Below, in pieces: positions 49,901-62,590 of a stretch of 64,000 nt of DNA. The position numbers were made by a program, and so were the translations under genes. The notes beneath the pieces were generated by a model. The model made no database searches. It saw nothing but the letters and a program-made list of their open reading frames with translations, and was not told the DNA's origin. The DNA is from Galbula dea (taxonomy: Eukaryota > Chordata > Aves > Piciformes > Galbulidae). Numbering within the stretch: the first letter of the stretch is position 1; every line of letters starts with the position of its first letter. The stretch is from contig VWZX01006822.1 of the NCBI GenBank assembly GCA_013399015.1, forward strand, positions 186,001 to 250,000, read 5' to 3'.

Positions 49901-52443
49901 AGAGTGTGCAAGTACAGTTACTAGTGACTTTTCTTTCCTTTTCTGTTAACAAATGCTTTTTATTGGTATGTTTTGACAAATAAAATGTGTGCTTTGTATA
50001 ATAGTCTTCCCCCCCCCCCCCGTCTTTTTCCAGAGTCAAGATGACAGATTTGCTTTCACTGCTGAATGGTATGACCCAAGTGCTTCACTCTTCCGGCGTT
50101 ATGAACTTCTGTATTATCCAAAGGATGGATCAGTTGAAATGGTAAGAATAAAAGAAACAAATCTATTGTCATAAGTGTCATATCCAATTAATCAGTTTCT
50201 AAAATGGTGAGCCACTGCCTATGCCTATTAATTTACCAGGTAAGCAAAATGTAATTTAAGATGTATCTTGCTCTGTTTCTAAAAACAAAAGAGCAAAAAT
50301 ATAGATTCACAGTGAAGCATGTGGAAGAGCTTCTATCCTTTATGGTTTGCCTGTTGTTTTTGGGTTTTGTTTGTTTGGTTTTTTTTCCTTAAAGCCTGCC
50401 TTGATGTAGGGAGATTTTGATAAATCTGTTTTCATTCAGTCTGTACTTGGGTTTCAGAATTGAAACTCGACAACACTGACCTACTGATTGAGAAACATAA
50501 ATTGAAGCTGATTCCAAAGAGGAATAAGCTTCAGCAGGAATTCCAGAAGTCGCTGAAGAGTGATATGTAAAAGACTCTTACCAAAGTAGAAAAAATGGTA
50601 AGCTGCCCTTAATTTGTTTTTAATATTTCAAGCAATGGGATCTAAATTCTTGCATCAGTGGTTCTTCACAGAGCTTTCATACAAGTAATCCCCATTGTTT
50701 ATTGATAGCAGGTTAAAACAAGCATTTTGCAGTAGCAGGCATATATAAACAAAGTGCAGTATGTACTGTAACGATAATCCTAATAAACCAACCAGTGCTT
50801 GGTGCTTCCTTTTAGGAATGACTGAGTGCTTTGAGCTAGTATTTTCTGATTTTTTTAGTGAAGACCTAAGGGTCTGAGAATAGCCTGTATTTGGATGTTC
50901 ACACTTGGGAATTTCATGATCAGATTTTAGTTTGCATGCTATAAATAGCACATGCAGAAATAAGAAAGCTAGTAGAATCTTCCATCTCTTACCCAAACTA
51001 GTGCTCACTGAAACCATGGTACCTCTCTGTACAAGGAGATGCACTTTGCACTTGTTACTGAGAGTCTCTGAAAACAAACTCTATCGTGATGTTGTCCCTT
51101 TTAAGTTAGTTCTTTGTATGCTGTCTGTGTGCATGCTTGTCAAAATGTGAAGATTTTTTTTTTTTTTTTATTTCCCAGAGACAGTTTAGCTAATCAGTCA
51201 GGAGCCATAATCATCTTCCTACACAGCCATGTGTAGGCTGGCAAATTGTTGTTCATTTCACCTAGACGTCTCAAAACCAAGAGCTTTCAAAGTGTTCTTG
51301 ATCTTCTTAATGCATTTAGCATCAAACACCTATGCCTTGGCAGACTTTGCATTTGTCTGATATCTTGCACCATAAGGTAGTAAGTATAGCGTGTGCCCAG
51401 CCATGAGTGTATATGGGCTGTTAGGTGATCAGAGCAGGAGTTAAAGCAAAAATGCATGTAAACCCTCTACAGAAAGAACATCTCAAAATCACTTTTGAGG
51501 GTGAGTTTGTGGACAGAGGTTAAAAGTAGAATTCTTGATTCTTTCTTTCTTACTGTCTAGTTCTTCTGCATATTTTAGTATTTTCCTGGGGAGATGACAG
51601 CCTGCTCTTACCTCTGATGTATCTGAGGAAAAGGGATATAATGGATATGAGCCAGCTTCTCCCTGCTTACAAGAAAGAAGTTCATCTACTTTCCCACCTC
51701 CCTGACAATACCTCTTCTTTATCACACACCTCAGCTGAGGGTGGAGCAGAGCTGTTGAAAGCTTGCATTATATGAAGTCCTCAGCTTTCCCTTTCTTTCT
51801 TCATGTCTTGATTCCTATGAAGAAAAATGACAATGGGAATAAATGAGATAAGTTTCCAGCTTGCCTTGCAGCTGGAAAAAGACAGTGTAGGGTTTTGTCT
51901 AAGGACAGCAAGCAGCTCTCATGATCAGACTGAATCTCTTGATAAAGAGATGCTTTATTCTCTGAATTTTCCATGGTTAATAACTCTGATGAGAATTCTT
52001 AAAGCCTGGACAACTTCCTTTCTACAGGTGATTTCCTGTTGAGAGAAGAAATCTATATGAAGAACAAAGCCTTAGCAGAGAACTAGTTTGTTTTGGGTAA
52101 TTTACTTCTACCTGTACATGGGTGGGAGGGGAACAGTCTGAAGTCTTACATTTCTTCTGCTGTGGCTTATCTTTTTGCTTTATGAAAAGGTCTTTTAAAC
52201 AGATCCAAAATTCCACTCTAAGGAAGAATTTTTAGCACAGGTGGATGGCCTCCTCCCTTCCTTTATCTTCTGCTTGAGAAGTGAGAAACAGCTTGGGTGC
52301 CTTTCTAGCAACTGTTAGTGAAATAACCAAGGAAATATTCAGATTTTTTGGTCAAGAAATTGAAGAAGTTGGATATGGTCAAGACAGTTAAGAGACTTCT
52401 TGGCAAAATCCAGGAAAAATGAGTAGCTGAATTCAAGTGATTG

Positions 52444-52477
<34 letters not shown>

Positions 52478-55400
52478 CTCCTCAGCATGTTGTAATTTCA
52501 TTCCTGAAATCCTGCCTCAGCAGAAGGAAGTATCAAAGTAATTCATATTATCTAATCTGCAGTGTTGGCTATTCTGGAAAAACTTAAAATTCTTCTAGTC
52601 TTCTAAGAGGAGAGAAAGTATTTATGCATTTCACAACATGAAGGAGTATGTAATTTTGCTCTTAATTTTTTTCCCTTCAGAATTTATGGCAGTGATATTC
52701 TTTCTTTTAATGCTACTCTAGTCTATACACCTTTGCAATACAGAACAGTACATGTAATTCAAGACAGAAAAGGGGACATTTGGCCTAAGGAGGACGAAAG
52801 TCTTCCTAGGATTCTGCTTCTCCAAGAAACTGAAGACATCTGTGATATCTACATGCAATGAAGAAACTGTTCAGCAGGTTGCCTTTTGTGCTTTGCCTGC
52901 CCACCCAGAAGACTGCACATTAATGTCTTGCATCTTGCTTGGAATGATGCTAGATAGTTGAATTGTCTTGACAGGCGTTTGAGCTTGCAGCTCTAGGCAG
53001 TGAGAACGTCTCAACTTAGTGTTGCAGTCATCCATCTGTCTGTAATTCTGAGTCTTACGCAGTCAAATAAAGCGTAGTATTGCTGGAATGATGCCCTGTG
53101 AACAGGAGACGTGCCACAGTGTGTATCTTGATCTTTACTGTTGTGAGCCATTGGTCTGTGAAATGGCATAAATCTGCTTAGGGGGAACTCTCACTGAGAC
53201 TGGACAGATGTATCCACTAGGCACTTGAACCAGTTATCGCAGTTTGAATTAGCACAAGCAAATGCTGCAATCAAAAATGGAAAGATAGCTGTCAGCTTGA
53301 GATCGTTCCAGTGGCATCAATTTGGAACTGTGCTTTAGTCTTTGAAACTTTGCTGGTACACCCGTTAAGTTCAAAGGGTTGGGAGTGAAATCAATTTAGC
53401 CATCAGATTCAGTCCTACAGTACTATGGAAATTTCTGAAGATAGAGTAAACATTATGTTGAGTTTGCCCAGAATTTAAATCTCTTGCTATGGTAGATTTG
53501 AATCTTCTTTTCTCTGCAGTATGACGTGAAGAACCGCCGCACCTTTCTGAAGCGCACCAAGTATGAGAGCTTGCACCTTGAGGATTTATATGTGGGCAAC
53601 AAAATTACTGTCTTTTCTCGTCATCTCTCCTTAGTGGACTATGGGGATCAATATACAGCACGCAAGCTGGGGAGCCACAGGGAGAGGTAAAAGCATGCTT
53701 TTTAAAAGCTTCCTTTGGGCTTGGGGTTTCAAAGGAGTTGTCCTTTGCTGGAAATGAGGTGATTTTTCTGTACTGTGGTGTGAGGAGGAGATAGCTACAG
53801 CTGTACGTACAGTTTGAAGTGATCTGACGTACTGATGGCTGGAGAGAGGCAATGTGGCCCATGCTTGTGGGCAAACCCGTGACTGCTATTGTTACCTGGT
53901 AAAACTTCAAGGCCAGCTTCTCCATGGTGTCAACTGCTGCCACCTTTCAGTCTCTTGGGAGAGAAGAGGGGGAGCCGGAAAACAGGGTCTTGTTCAGCTT
54001 TGTTACTTCCCCAGCAGTAGGATGCTTGTGATTAGTGGATTCTCTTAGGGCAGAATTAATGTCATAACCATGATGTGTGCTGGGCTCGAGAAGACTGGAT
54101 CTTTGCAAAGGTAGCTCCTTGTCTCTCCGGGAGCTGTGCAGAAGCCTAGTGCCTTACCAACCTGATCTACTGTGTTAGTAGTAGTAGTAACTGAAAACAG
54201 TAGGAATAGGACTGAGGGAGGTCCATGCCCATTCTCTATTGTTTTACCCACTGTGGAGGATTTTTTTGAGAGTTTTTTTCAGCATCTCCTAAAGTCTCTG
54301 TGGATGAGGACAGGGTGTATAGAGTGAGAATGTCAGTTAAATCTATAGGCTTGTTTGTTAAGATAAATGTTATCTATAATGGATGAAGATAAGACTCTTC
54401 ATCTCGTTTTGACTGAAAGACTTGCTTTGGAAAAGACTTTGAGTTCATCCAGGAACAAAAATATCAGGAGAGATTTAATAAAATTACAGTAAGATTAATT
54501 TACAAGGTATTTAAAACTGATTTGACTGTTGAGCTTGTTGAATAAACTTGGATATTTGCTCCAGCTTTTCTTGGAAAGAGCACAAAATATTTTCTTGGAT
54601 ATGATGTTCCAGTGAGCCTTATTCACCTGCTTTCTTACTTCCACTCACTAGTTGGGCTTATTTTGAACTCTTTTTGAAGAGTTGCATATAACCAGACACA
54701 CAAGTTTCAAGTTTTAATACACATCTTGGTCTTAACCTCACAAAACCATTGCCATGTTAATGACTGCCATAATAGCTCCCAGAAGCAGTTCTCTGGGTAC
54801 TTTCTCCAAGCTGGAGTTGGATGTGGTGGAAGAGTAGTAAAGGTGGTGAAGAACACCAGAGGAAGGCTTCTGTGTATGTGACTATCTGTTCCTCAGTGGA
54901 ACCTTGGATGAATGACATCTGTGTGGTTTGTGTATCAATGTAACTTTTTATAGCTGTGTATGTCCTGCTCTGCCTAAACTAGCATAAGCCCTGCTGCTGC
55001 TGCAGCTATACCAGGAAAAGGCAGCTTGCAATAAAATGACATTTTCTTCTTGTGAGCGAGGTTGCTGTCTATACTACAACACGATAGCTGTGTCAGTGAA
55101 GAGGTCCTGGGAGGGAGTGAATTTTTGTACTGTTCTACAAAAGGAAGGAAAGGAATTTATGACATGTCAACTGTTTGGGAAACACTTTAGGAATGCTGGC
55201 TGAAAGATAACATAGATATGCAAGCAGTGTTATGTATTCAGAATAGCCCAAAGACACATAGCGAAAGGTGTGTTAAACAGGCAGGGGATCCTCAAAATCC
55301 AGTTTCTTCAGAGAAACTTTCACTGGGTAAATAGGGACATATTCAGAGAGTCCTTGGGCAAAACAGTTGCATAGGAAGGATTTGTCTTTTTGGCCTGTTT

Positions 55401-58400
55401 CTAGCCAGTTTTACAGCAAGTATTAGTTAAGTAGATATAGTAAGATTTCTATAATGTGATAATTCTAAAATAATCTATAGTTGGAATTCTATTAATAATT
55501 CAAATGACATTGAATGAGGGAGAATGTCTCCCCATCTTTTTCTTGCCTTTGAGCTGTACAGGACTACCAGCATTTTAATCCAACTTTGGAAATAACATTC
55601 TTTAGTCACTGAATATGTATGTATGTATGCAAGCTGGCTCAGCAAAGGCCTTTGAGGGTCACTGAGGAATGTACATAAAATATCTTAAATGTTTTGATTT
55701 AGGGACCTTTGTTTCTGTCAGTAAAGCAAGTGAATGTGACTCTAGGTACATGAAGTACAAAATAGATGTGTAGGAAGAGGCTAGATTTGCACAGGCCCTT
55801 TCTAGAGTTAAGCTAAAATTATTAAGATGGTTCTATGGAGTTTCAGTTTCTACACCTATTTTTCTTAAGTGTTGGGTCAATTTTTAAATACAGCCATATT
55901 TGAGTCGTGTTCTTCCCTGCTGCTCTCCCAGCATGTCTTAAGGAAACCACCACAAACAGTGTCTAAAATGGTTAAGTAAATATGTGCTTACTTAAAGTAT
56001 GCTACATAAGGAACCACTGGTGTGGGTCAGGGGTTTCTGTTTCTGTAGTCTTTCACTTCTGATCCTGGGTGGTTGTAAACTGAGGTAAACATCTGTCTTG
56101 TATAGTGTGTCCTGTCTAAGTAGACAATACTTACAGTTAGTTAATACCACTGGTTTTGAAAATAGTGTTATAAAATAAAGTTATAAAGTCTTAACCAGAA
56201 ATGTTTTGATCCTTTTTTGATTGGGATATGTTATTATGCTTCTAGTCATTGACATAAGCAGTGAGGTTTATTTCACCTACAAGACATGAGCTACTGTACA
56301 TGCATCAGTCCTATTATTAGAAACAAATAGATCTCAAAAGCATAGCCATAGTATACTTTCTGCACCATTCCTTTGATCATTTCTCATCTTCTTTTGGTTC
56401 ACTAGTCATTGCAGCACTGTCATAAAGTTCCTCTGAAAAATGTAAGCCTATAAGCTTAATTTTCATTCTTTGTTCCTAAATGTAAAACTGCTTCCAAATG
56501 TACTTTGCAGACTGCATCATGTCAAACTACAAGAAACATATTCCTAATTAAAACTAAAAATAGGGCACAGGAATCAAAATCCAATCTTCTAAACAGTCTT
56601 CTGCGTCCTCAGTTATAATTTTCTTATCCTGAATGCCTCTGAGAAACTCACATTGAAATGTTAAAGTTTATTTATCAGTGTTGGAAAAAAAGTATTATAA
56701 TGAGTTGCTCATTGCAGTTTGTATTAATGTCTTCTAACTAAATGACTTCATAAAGCAGTATTTCATTACATATTCATAGGAATTAGTGTTACTAGAAAGC
56801 TTGAAATTATGAAAGTAAGGGGCAGTTTTATTTCTGGCATTAGCAGTCTGTCTCAAACAGCCTGTGTAATGACACAGATTTGAAAAAGTATTCCTCAAGG
56901 AAATGCAAGCAGCCCTGGAAATGTTATTCCTGTGGCTTGATAAACAACAGAGCTGAGAACCTCTTATGCTAGGATGCGTTGTGTGACCCTGTGGCTACCT
57001 GCTGGCAGCCAAGCACACAGCTGCTCCCTCTCTTGTACCTTGATGCATGGGCACACTGTCATATGATAAATAATATCACAAAGTGAGATGGAGCTGTGAA
57101 ATCCCTGGGGAAGAGAGGAACAGACTGTGGGCTGGAGGCTGCATGGAGTATGCTGGCAAACTGTGTTGGATGTTGGCCAGAGGTCAGCCTTTCCTGATAT
57201 GAAGGTAGGGGTAAAATGACTTTAGTTTGCACTGCAATGGACTGAAGCATAGGCTTGGTTGACTACTCCCATGCAGTTTCTGGCTACACCTTTTAGTCTG
57301 TCAGACTTCGAGTTATATTTCCTAACAGATCTGGGCCTGAGCTAGTCTGTGTGTATGCAATTCCTGATGCTTGAGGAAATCTGTTTGTTTCTGAGGTCTG
57401 AAATGTTGCATACATTCCAATCTTCCTCTTTATAGTTCTGGGTCGTAACATCTCCATTCCTTTAGATTTGCTGTGAAATAGTCTGTTTCCAAAGCATTTG
57501 TCAATCTGGTGTCACTTTAATGTTCAAAGTGAATGTTGTGAAAGTTTATCCATCTCCTGTATCCTCAGTATATTTGTCCTGGCTAAGATATATTGCTGCT
57601 AATCTAAAGGCTGCTTTCCAGGCTATGCTAGTGTATAAAATGAGAAATTTGCAGTTATTTGTGTTTCATTTAGGGAAGTAGTGCAATAAAAAATTCTGTC
57701 TTGGGTGGCCTTCCTTATTGGAAACAGTATAAAAGATGGAAAGATCTTTGGGATTGTCAGCAACGTGGAGTTTCTGAGATACAGGGTTGAATTAATCTGT
57801 TGATTTGTAAGCTGAGCACATTTGAAGCTGACTCACCACATGATAAATGCAAATAGAAAATGCCATTTTACAGACCTTTTTGTGCTTGTTATTTTTGATT
57901 AATGACATGTTTTAGTGCTGATGGTGTACTTGGTGCTAGGCAAAGCACACTAATAAGACAGTCCTGGCCTTGGGGATGTACAGGATAAAAAGATAATTAT
58001 CAAGAAGACAGGATGTACTTGGAAACAAAGATGTGGGAGAGAGTGTAGAGATTTTTGGATTGGTCTCCTGTAGAATAGAGCTGTCAGTCAGTATAAGAGA
58101 TGTAATATCTCCTCTGCCAGCCTTTTATTGTGTCTATTAACAGTGTCAGCTGTTTGGCATGCAAATTGTATACCATGAAGTGTTTGTACTGTACCAAGCA
58201 AAACAGGACCTTCTTCTTACTGAGGCCTTTTAAAGTATTTTAAAAGTAATAAAACAATCATTTCACTTCTAATTTCATGGAAGAGACATGTTTAAGTAAT
58301 ATTTTTAAATAGGGAGTTTTAATAGCTTTGTTTTTACATATATCATGGTTAACTTTAGGAAGAAAGGGGCCTGAGCAAGCGTAGGGAGACATTAGCAAAT

Positions 58401-61400
58401 CAGTTGTGTTCTAACCCAGAGCTGTGAGTGAGGAGCTATAGAGAGACACTCACTAAGGAAGAAGTGATCAGATTGTTTGCTGGAGCAAAGCGAGAAACCA
58501 GTAAATAATGACTGCTGCTGGAACACTGTGGGCTGACTGGGGTTGGAAAGCTGAGGAAATTGTAATGTGCAAAGCCCTTCTTACCAGAATAATGTCTTGA
58601 GCAGGCATTCAAGAACAGCATGGAAATTGAGAAGACACTGGGACTAGGATGTGGCAGAATTTCTCTCTTTGATGTGATGTGTTTGGGGTTTTTTTTTTGT
58701 CTGAATATAAACTAAATATGCACACCAAATCCTTTCAAGAAAGTAGCATTGACTGATCTCTCTATTTTACTCATTTTTTTTCAGAACACTGGCTTTGATT
58801 AAACCTGATGCAGTGCCTAAGATTGGAGAGTTAATTGATATCATTCTAAATGCAGGATTTACAATAACTAAGGCCAAAATGATGCTGCTTTCAAGGTAAG
58901 GAATTTTTTAAGGTTAGTTCTATTGTATCTAAATATTATTTTTGCTGTTAAGAACGTTCTCTGAAGCTCTTCTGTGTTGTTCCCCCCATCAAGTCCATTC
59001 CAGTGAGTAACAAAGAGAAGAGTCATCAGTTTAATAATCATGTAGATTTCTAAAAGCATGTAGAGAATTAAGTTAAATATTGAAAAGTACAGTATGAGTG
59101 ATTAAGTGTCTGTATGAATACATGACTATCATAACTCTAGCAGTTCAGCATTGTTTACTACTGGTGTGTCTGTATGTCCTCACCTGATGGCTTCTTGAGA
59201 CAAATCATATTGCTAATTATAACAACGTTATCTAGAAATTAGTTTGTTCACTCTCAATAATTCTATTGTCCTGATTTGTTTGCTTCTTAATGACTGGAAG
59301 TCCCAGGCAAAGCAAGTGATCTGATGTTGTTTCTGGCTTGGGCAGATTTTACTCATGCATCTTTCTAATGGCCCCAGCCTTCACTGTTATCCACTTACCT
59401 CATTGAGTCACAGGATTTTTTCAAACAAAGCATGCTGCAGAGGAAAGAAAATGTAATTTACCCTAGAAGACTTCCCCAAGGTTGCTGCACTATTTCTCTC
59501 TTGCCGTTTTGCCAAACGTGTTCATACACAGCATGTCTTGGAAAAGAAAATCAATTTGTCTTTCATAATCCCATTTTCGTGTGTTCTTATGATTTCTCTG
59601 TGAGGTCAGGAACAATTTTCCTTTACCTCAAAACCTTTCTGGCTTTCTGAAATACTGATAAAACAGCTATGTGATTATTCCCCTCCCCCCCCCGCCCCTT
59701 GTCACTGCGTTCACCTGCTGCAGTATTTGGTGATACTGACATTGGTCCCAGGTCCTTCCTCAAACAACTCTAGCTCGTGGGTTCAAGTTGCTTTAGAGTT
59801 GACTCTAGAGGAAGGGAAGAAACTTTGAGACTTGAACTTTTATGGCCTATTTCTATACAAAAATTTTTGCTTGTCTTGTATAATTGAAAATAGCTATTAA
59901 TAAGCACAAGATAGGGCTTTGATCCTGGTTCTAATTAAAAGTGTGTTGAGTATTTGTGGTTTCTTTGCATACTGTACACTGTTTCTTGGGACTATGCCAT
60001 TTTAAAATGATAGACTTATGGCTTTGCTGAAGTCTTCTACCCCTAGATCTCTTCAGTCATGCTTTCTCAAACAAGCATCATCATTTACTGCTCTCTTTAA
60101 AGAGGTTATTACTGACATTTGACTGGCAATCATTGTTAAGTAGATTCATGCTTTCTGTAAAAGGTGTAGCCAAGATACAAAAGTGAGGGCAGGCATCTGG
60201 TTTGATAGGTAAGCTCTCTAGTCTCTTAACTTAATTGTATGTCAGTTCAGTCTGTTATTCCTAGATAGCTGAATATTGTTTTCCTTTCTTGAAAAGCAGA
60301 GAACTAATGAGAGATGAGATGAGAAAGGAACTAAGTTGTACAGCACAACTGCAGTTTTGTATTTATTGCAATAGGATTCTTAACTGAGTAGCAGAGCTCA
60401 ATTTGTTTCAGAAATATATCCCTTCAATATTTGTTTGCATTCAGAAATGATAATATTTAATCTGTTTTTCATACCTTTTGCATACTTGCTTTCCAAAATT
60501 ATTTGCTGATTTAGTTTCGGAAGAGGATTTTCTGGTGAAACAGTGAATCATAAGCAAAACCTTTAGGCTACTTGCACAGTGTAGGTTTGAAGATAGCAAG
60601 AGTTACTGCCCTAGTTATGAAGTGGAAGGAAAGTATGAAAGTGGAAGCTGTATGAATGAATTGAAAGTCTTTTGAATTTTGAATGGCTCATACTTACACT
60701 GAATTGAAATTCAGTTCCAAAGAGCAGGTGATTATTTTGATAGAAAAGCTGGAGAAAGCTGTGACTGTTCAAATATTTGTCAAGGTTAGAAAAACTAAAT
60801 TCTAAATATTATCCATATCCTCCCTTGATTGCTCTTCTACTTCCAGAGCTTCGTACCTGTTGTCCAAAGGCACCTGGGAGGGTGTGGTAGTCAAAGAGGG
60901 AGTTGGCCTGTCTCCTGGAGCATGGACTTGCCTTCATTCACTTCTTTTCGACTGCTGCCTTCAGGCTGTCAGGGGGACTACACAGCTTAGGAAAACACCA
61001 CCTGTAGAAACATGTTGATGAACAATAGTTTGTGCTTTCTGGGTGGGGGGGGTGTGTGTGTATATATATATATCTATATTTGTGTGTGTATATATTTATA
61101 TGTATGTTCTTTTATTCTTCCAGAAAAGAAGCAGCTGATCTCTATGTAGACCATCAATCAAAACCTTTTTATAAGTAGGTATATCAATTTCACTTTGGCA
61201 TGTATTAAGCACAGGATTCATTTACCAATTTGGTACTGCAGGACTGTGGGAAAATAACAGTTTGTCTTAGTTGAGTGGAGCCTTTTGCAAAGTATGCGCC
61301 CTGTTAGTCTTCCTCCAAGACAGATTGTTATTTCAGCTATTCAGGTTCTCAACTCACACTTTACAGCCCGATGATACCAAGGGAATGTCTTTGGTGTCTC

Positions 61401-62590
61401 AGAAGTGAAAATGCTCCTAGCAAGGTGAAACTTCAAAGCTAAGGGAAGGAGCATCCTCAGGATCAGGGTGGAGCTTGCAAGTAATAAGAATTAGGGAAGA
61501 GAATTGATTTGGTAGCAAGTATGCCAAATCATAAGGAACTGAAAGTGCATGGGGCAGCTGTTTGCTGTACTGCTACCTTTTGACAAAACATCACAGTTCC
61601 ACAATGCTTGACTGCTCCACCTAATGTGAAGAACCTTAATCTTCCCATAACTGACCAGACTGATGCTTATGACCCAGACATTGTGTCATTTCTACTTTTC
61701 CCAGGAGTGTCAACAAACAACTTCTTCCTCCCTCTGGATTCAGCAGGCTGCCTCTTTTAGGGGGCAGCTCTGCCTTGATTTTTTTCAGCCATGTTGGAAC
61801 CTGGGTTTGCAGGTTGACTTCTGCTTATGTCAGGATGTGATAATTTACCTTGTGGTTAAGAATCTTCTCCCTCTCAAACTTTCCAAATCTTGCTTCTCCC
61901 TTCTCTCCCACTTTGAATTTTGGTTAGGCAAAAAAAGGATCCATGGGGCAGTGGAGCAGTGCAGTCTGACAGGAGTGCTGATGTTGTGTCAGTGGGGAAC
62001 ACACATGGGTCACGTGTGAGAATCCTGAAACCCTGCTGTGCAGAAGAGAGATGCTTAGGAGTTGTTCCTGTCAGACGAATGGTTAGCAGGTCCTCTTTGA
62101 CTGTTGCCAATACTGATCTTCTAGAAATTCTTTTGAAATCTAACATACTACACTGTAGCTTCAGTGAGTTTGTATTACCTAGTTCGTTTTCTACAGCCAT
62201 AAGAAGGGAATGTCTGCATATGACCTAACCCAGCTTCCTCCTCAAAGCAGAGCTAACTTCAAAGGTACATCAGGTTGCTCAGGGCCTTGCCAGGTTGAGT
62301 TCTGCACATCTCCACTGGATTGTATGTTTTTGTTGGGTTTAATTTGTAGTGTGGATCATCATGTGCTGTTTCCATTTTGCAGTGAGCTTCTCCAGTTTAT
62401 AACAAGTGGTCCCATTGTTGCAATGGAAATCTTGGGAGATGATGCAGTGTGTAAATGGAAAACATTACTGGGGCCAGCAAACTCTACAGTGGCACAGACT
62501 GATGCACCAGACAGTATTAGAGTGAACTTTGGACATGATGGCCTAAGAAATGCAGCTCATGGCCCAGATTCAGTTGCTTCAGCTGCTCAA
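37977..62590 (+). CDS. NME7: NME7, 5' part: start codon to end of first NDK domain
   Basis: NME7 is a nucleoside diphosphate kinase-like protein found in the gamma-tubulin ring complex and inside ciliary doublet microtubules. Coding exons seen are 37977-37979 (ATG only), 50034-50141, 53520-53686, 58785-58895, 61124-61174 and 62383-62590, with phases consistent; 216 codons lie in the window. Residues 2-90 form the DM10 domain ('FTAEWYDPSASLFRRYELL', 'RTFLKRTKYESLHLEDLY', 'VDYGDQYTARKLGS'). Residues from about 93 form the first NDK domain ('TLALIKPDA', 'ITSGPIVAMEIL'), with the active-site histidine at 206 in NAAHGPDS, the same number as in human NME7. The ATG is assigned because joining it to exon 2 gives 13 residues up to 'AEW', the same as human, and the ATG abuts a GTGAGC donor in a good Kozak context. 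The gene continues past the right edge, where the second NDK domain is expected. Exon 5 is only 51 nt. Confidence 0.94.
38499..39163 (+). mobile_element. 5'-truncated RTE-like non-LTR retrotransposon, frame intact
   Basis: A continuous frame runs from about 38499 to the stop at 39114-39116 without interruption. It covers the end of a reverse transcriptase and its C-terminal region. Family marks are 'VYRAIELSTLLYGSESW', 'LLERFHQRCLRTIL', 'QLRWAGHVSRMEDHRLPK', 'KRRYKDSLKQHL' and a terminal zinc-finger-like C-x2-C-x12-H-x4-C segment ending in SRIGLFSHQSAC. A 3' UTR of about 50 bases containing 'cgcaaagcctagcc' leads into four ATG repeats (39152-39163). This is the short microsatellite tail typical of RTE-type LINEs and quite unlike the CR1 end. 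The upstream edge is approximate, and no target-site duplication was confirmed. It is inserted sense to NME7. Clade assignment (RTE, possibly AviRTE) is inference; that it is a LINE fragment is clear. Confidence 0.85.
41690..42450. repeat. Possible old LTR or other dispersed repeat
   Basis: The stretch has LTR-like content: 'aattgtaaccaagaaaactc', then 'gaaaatggtttattacagtg', a G run, a TATA-rich middle (about 41885-41920), and a purine run 'gagaggggaagtttctggt'. No second copy exists in the window and the ends are not defined, so the call is tentative. Confidence 0.3.
50142..53519 (+). other. NME7: NME7 intron 2
   Basis: The donor is AATG|GTAAGA and the acceptor is TTTTCTCTGCAG|TATG. It contains T runs of 16 (51154-51169) and 32 (52446-52477) bases. 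No nested gene was recognised. Confidence 0.85.
52446..52477 (+). repeat. Poly(T) tract, 32 bases
   Basis: An uninterrupted T32 run in NME7 intron 2. No LINE or SINE body was recognised beside it, so it may be a simple homopolymer or the tail of an unrecognised minus-strand retroinsert. Confidence 0.9.
53687..58784 (+). other. NME7: NME7 intron 3
   Basis: The donor is GAGAG|GTAAAA and the acceptor is TCATTTTTTTTCAG|AAC. It separates the DM10 domain from the first NDK domain. No nested gene or confident repeat; a (TAG)n stretch lies near 54175-54188. Confidence 0.85.
58896..61123 (+). other. NME7: NME7 intron 4
   Basis: The donor is TCAAG|GTAAGG and the acceptor is TTATTCTTCCAG|AAAA. It contains a C-rich run near 59683-59698 and a TG/TA microsatellite (61052-61104) only about 20 bases before exon 5. 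Nothing else was recognised. Confidence 0.85.
61052..61104 (+). repeat. Compound (GT)n(TA)n microsatellite next to NME7 exon 5
   Basis: Runs of GTGTGTGTG, TATATATATATA, then TGTGTGTGTA and TATATTTATATG. It ends about 20 bases before the exon 5 start at 61124, so it overlaps the likely branch-point and polypyrimidine region of that acceptor. Confidence 0.9.
61175..62382 (+). other. NME7: NME7 intron 5
   Basis: The donor is ATAA|GTAGGT and the acceptor is TTCCATTTTGCAG|TGAG. It splits the Asn codon of 'FYNELLQ'. Open frames at 61663-62228 show no family resemblance. No nested feature. Confidence 0.85.

Larger units (their letters stand above)
37980..50033 (+). other. NME7: NME7 intron 1
   Basis: A 12-kb intron between the ATG-only exon (ATG|GTGAGC) and exon 2. 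It holds the RTE-like retrotransposon at 38499-39163 and a possible old LTR at about 41690-42450. A 13-base C run (50009-50021) lies just before the acceptor CTTTTTCCAG. The rest shows no gene; the frame at 44415-44633 and its antisense frames match nothing recognised. Confidence 0.85.
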
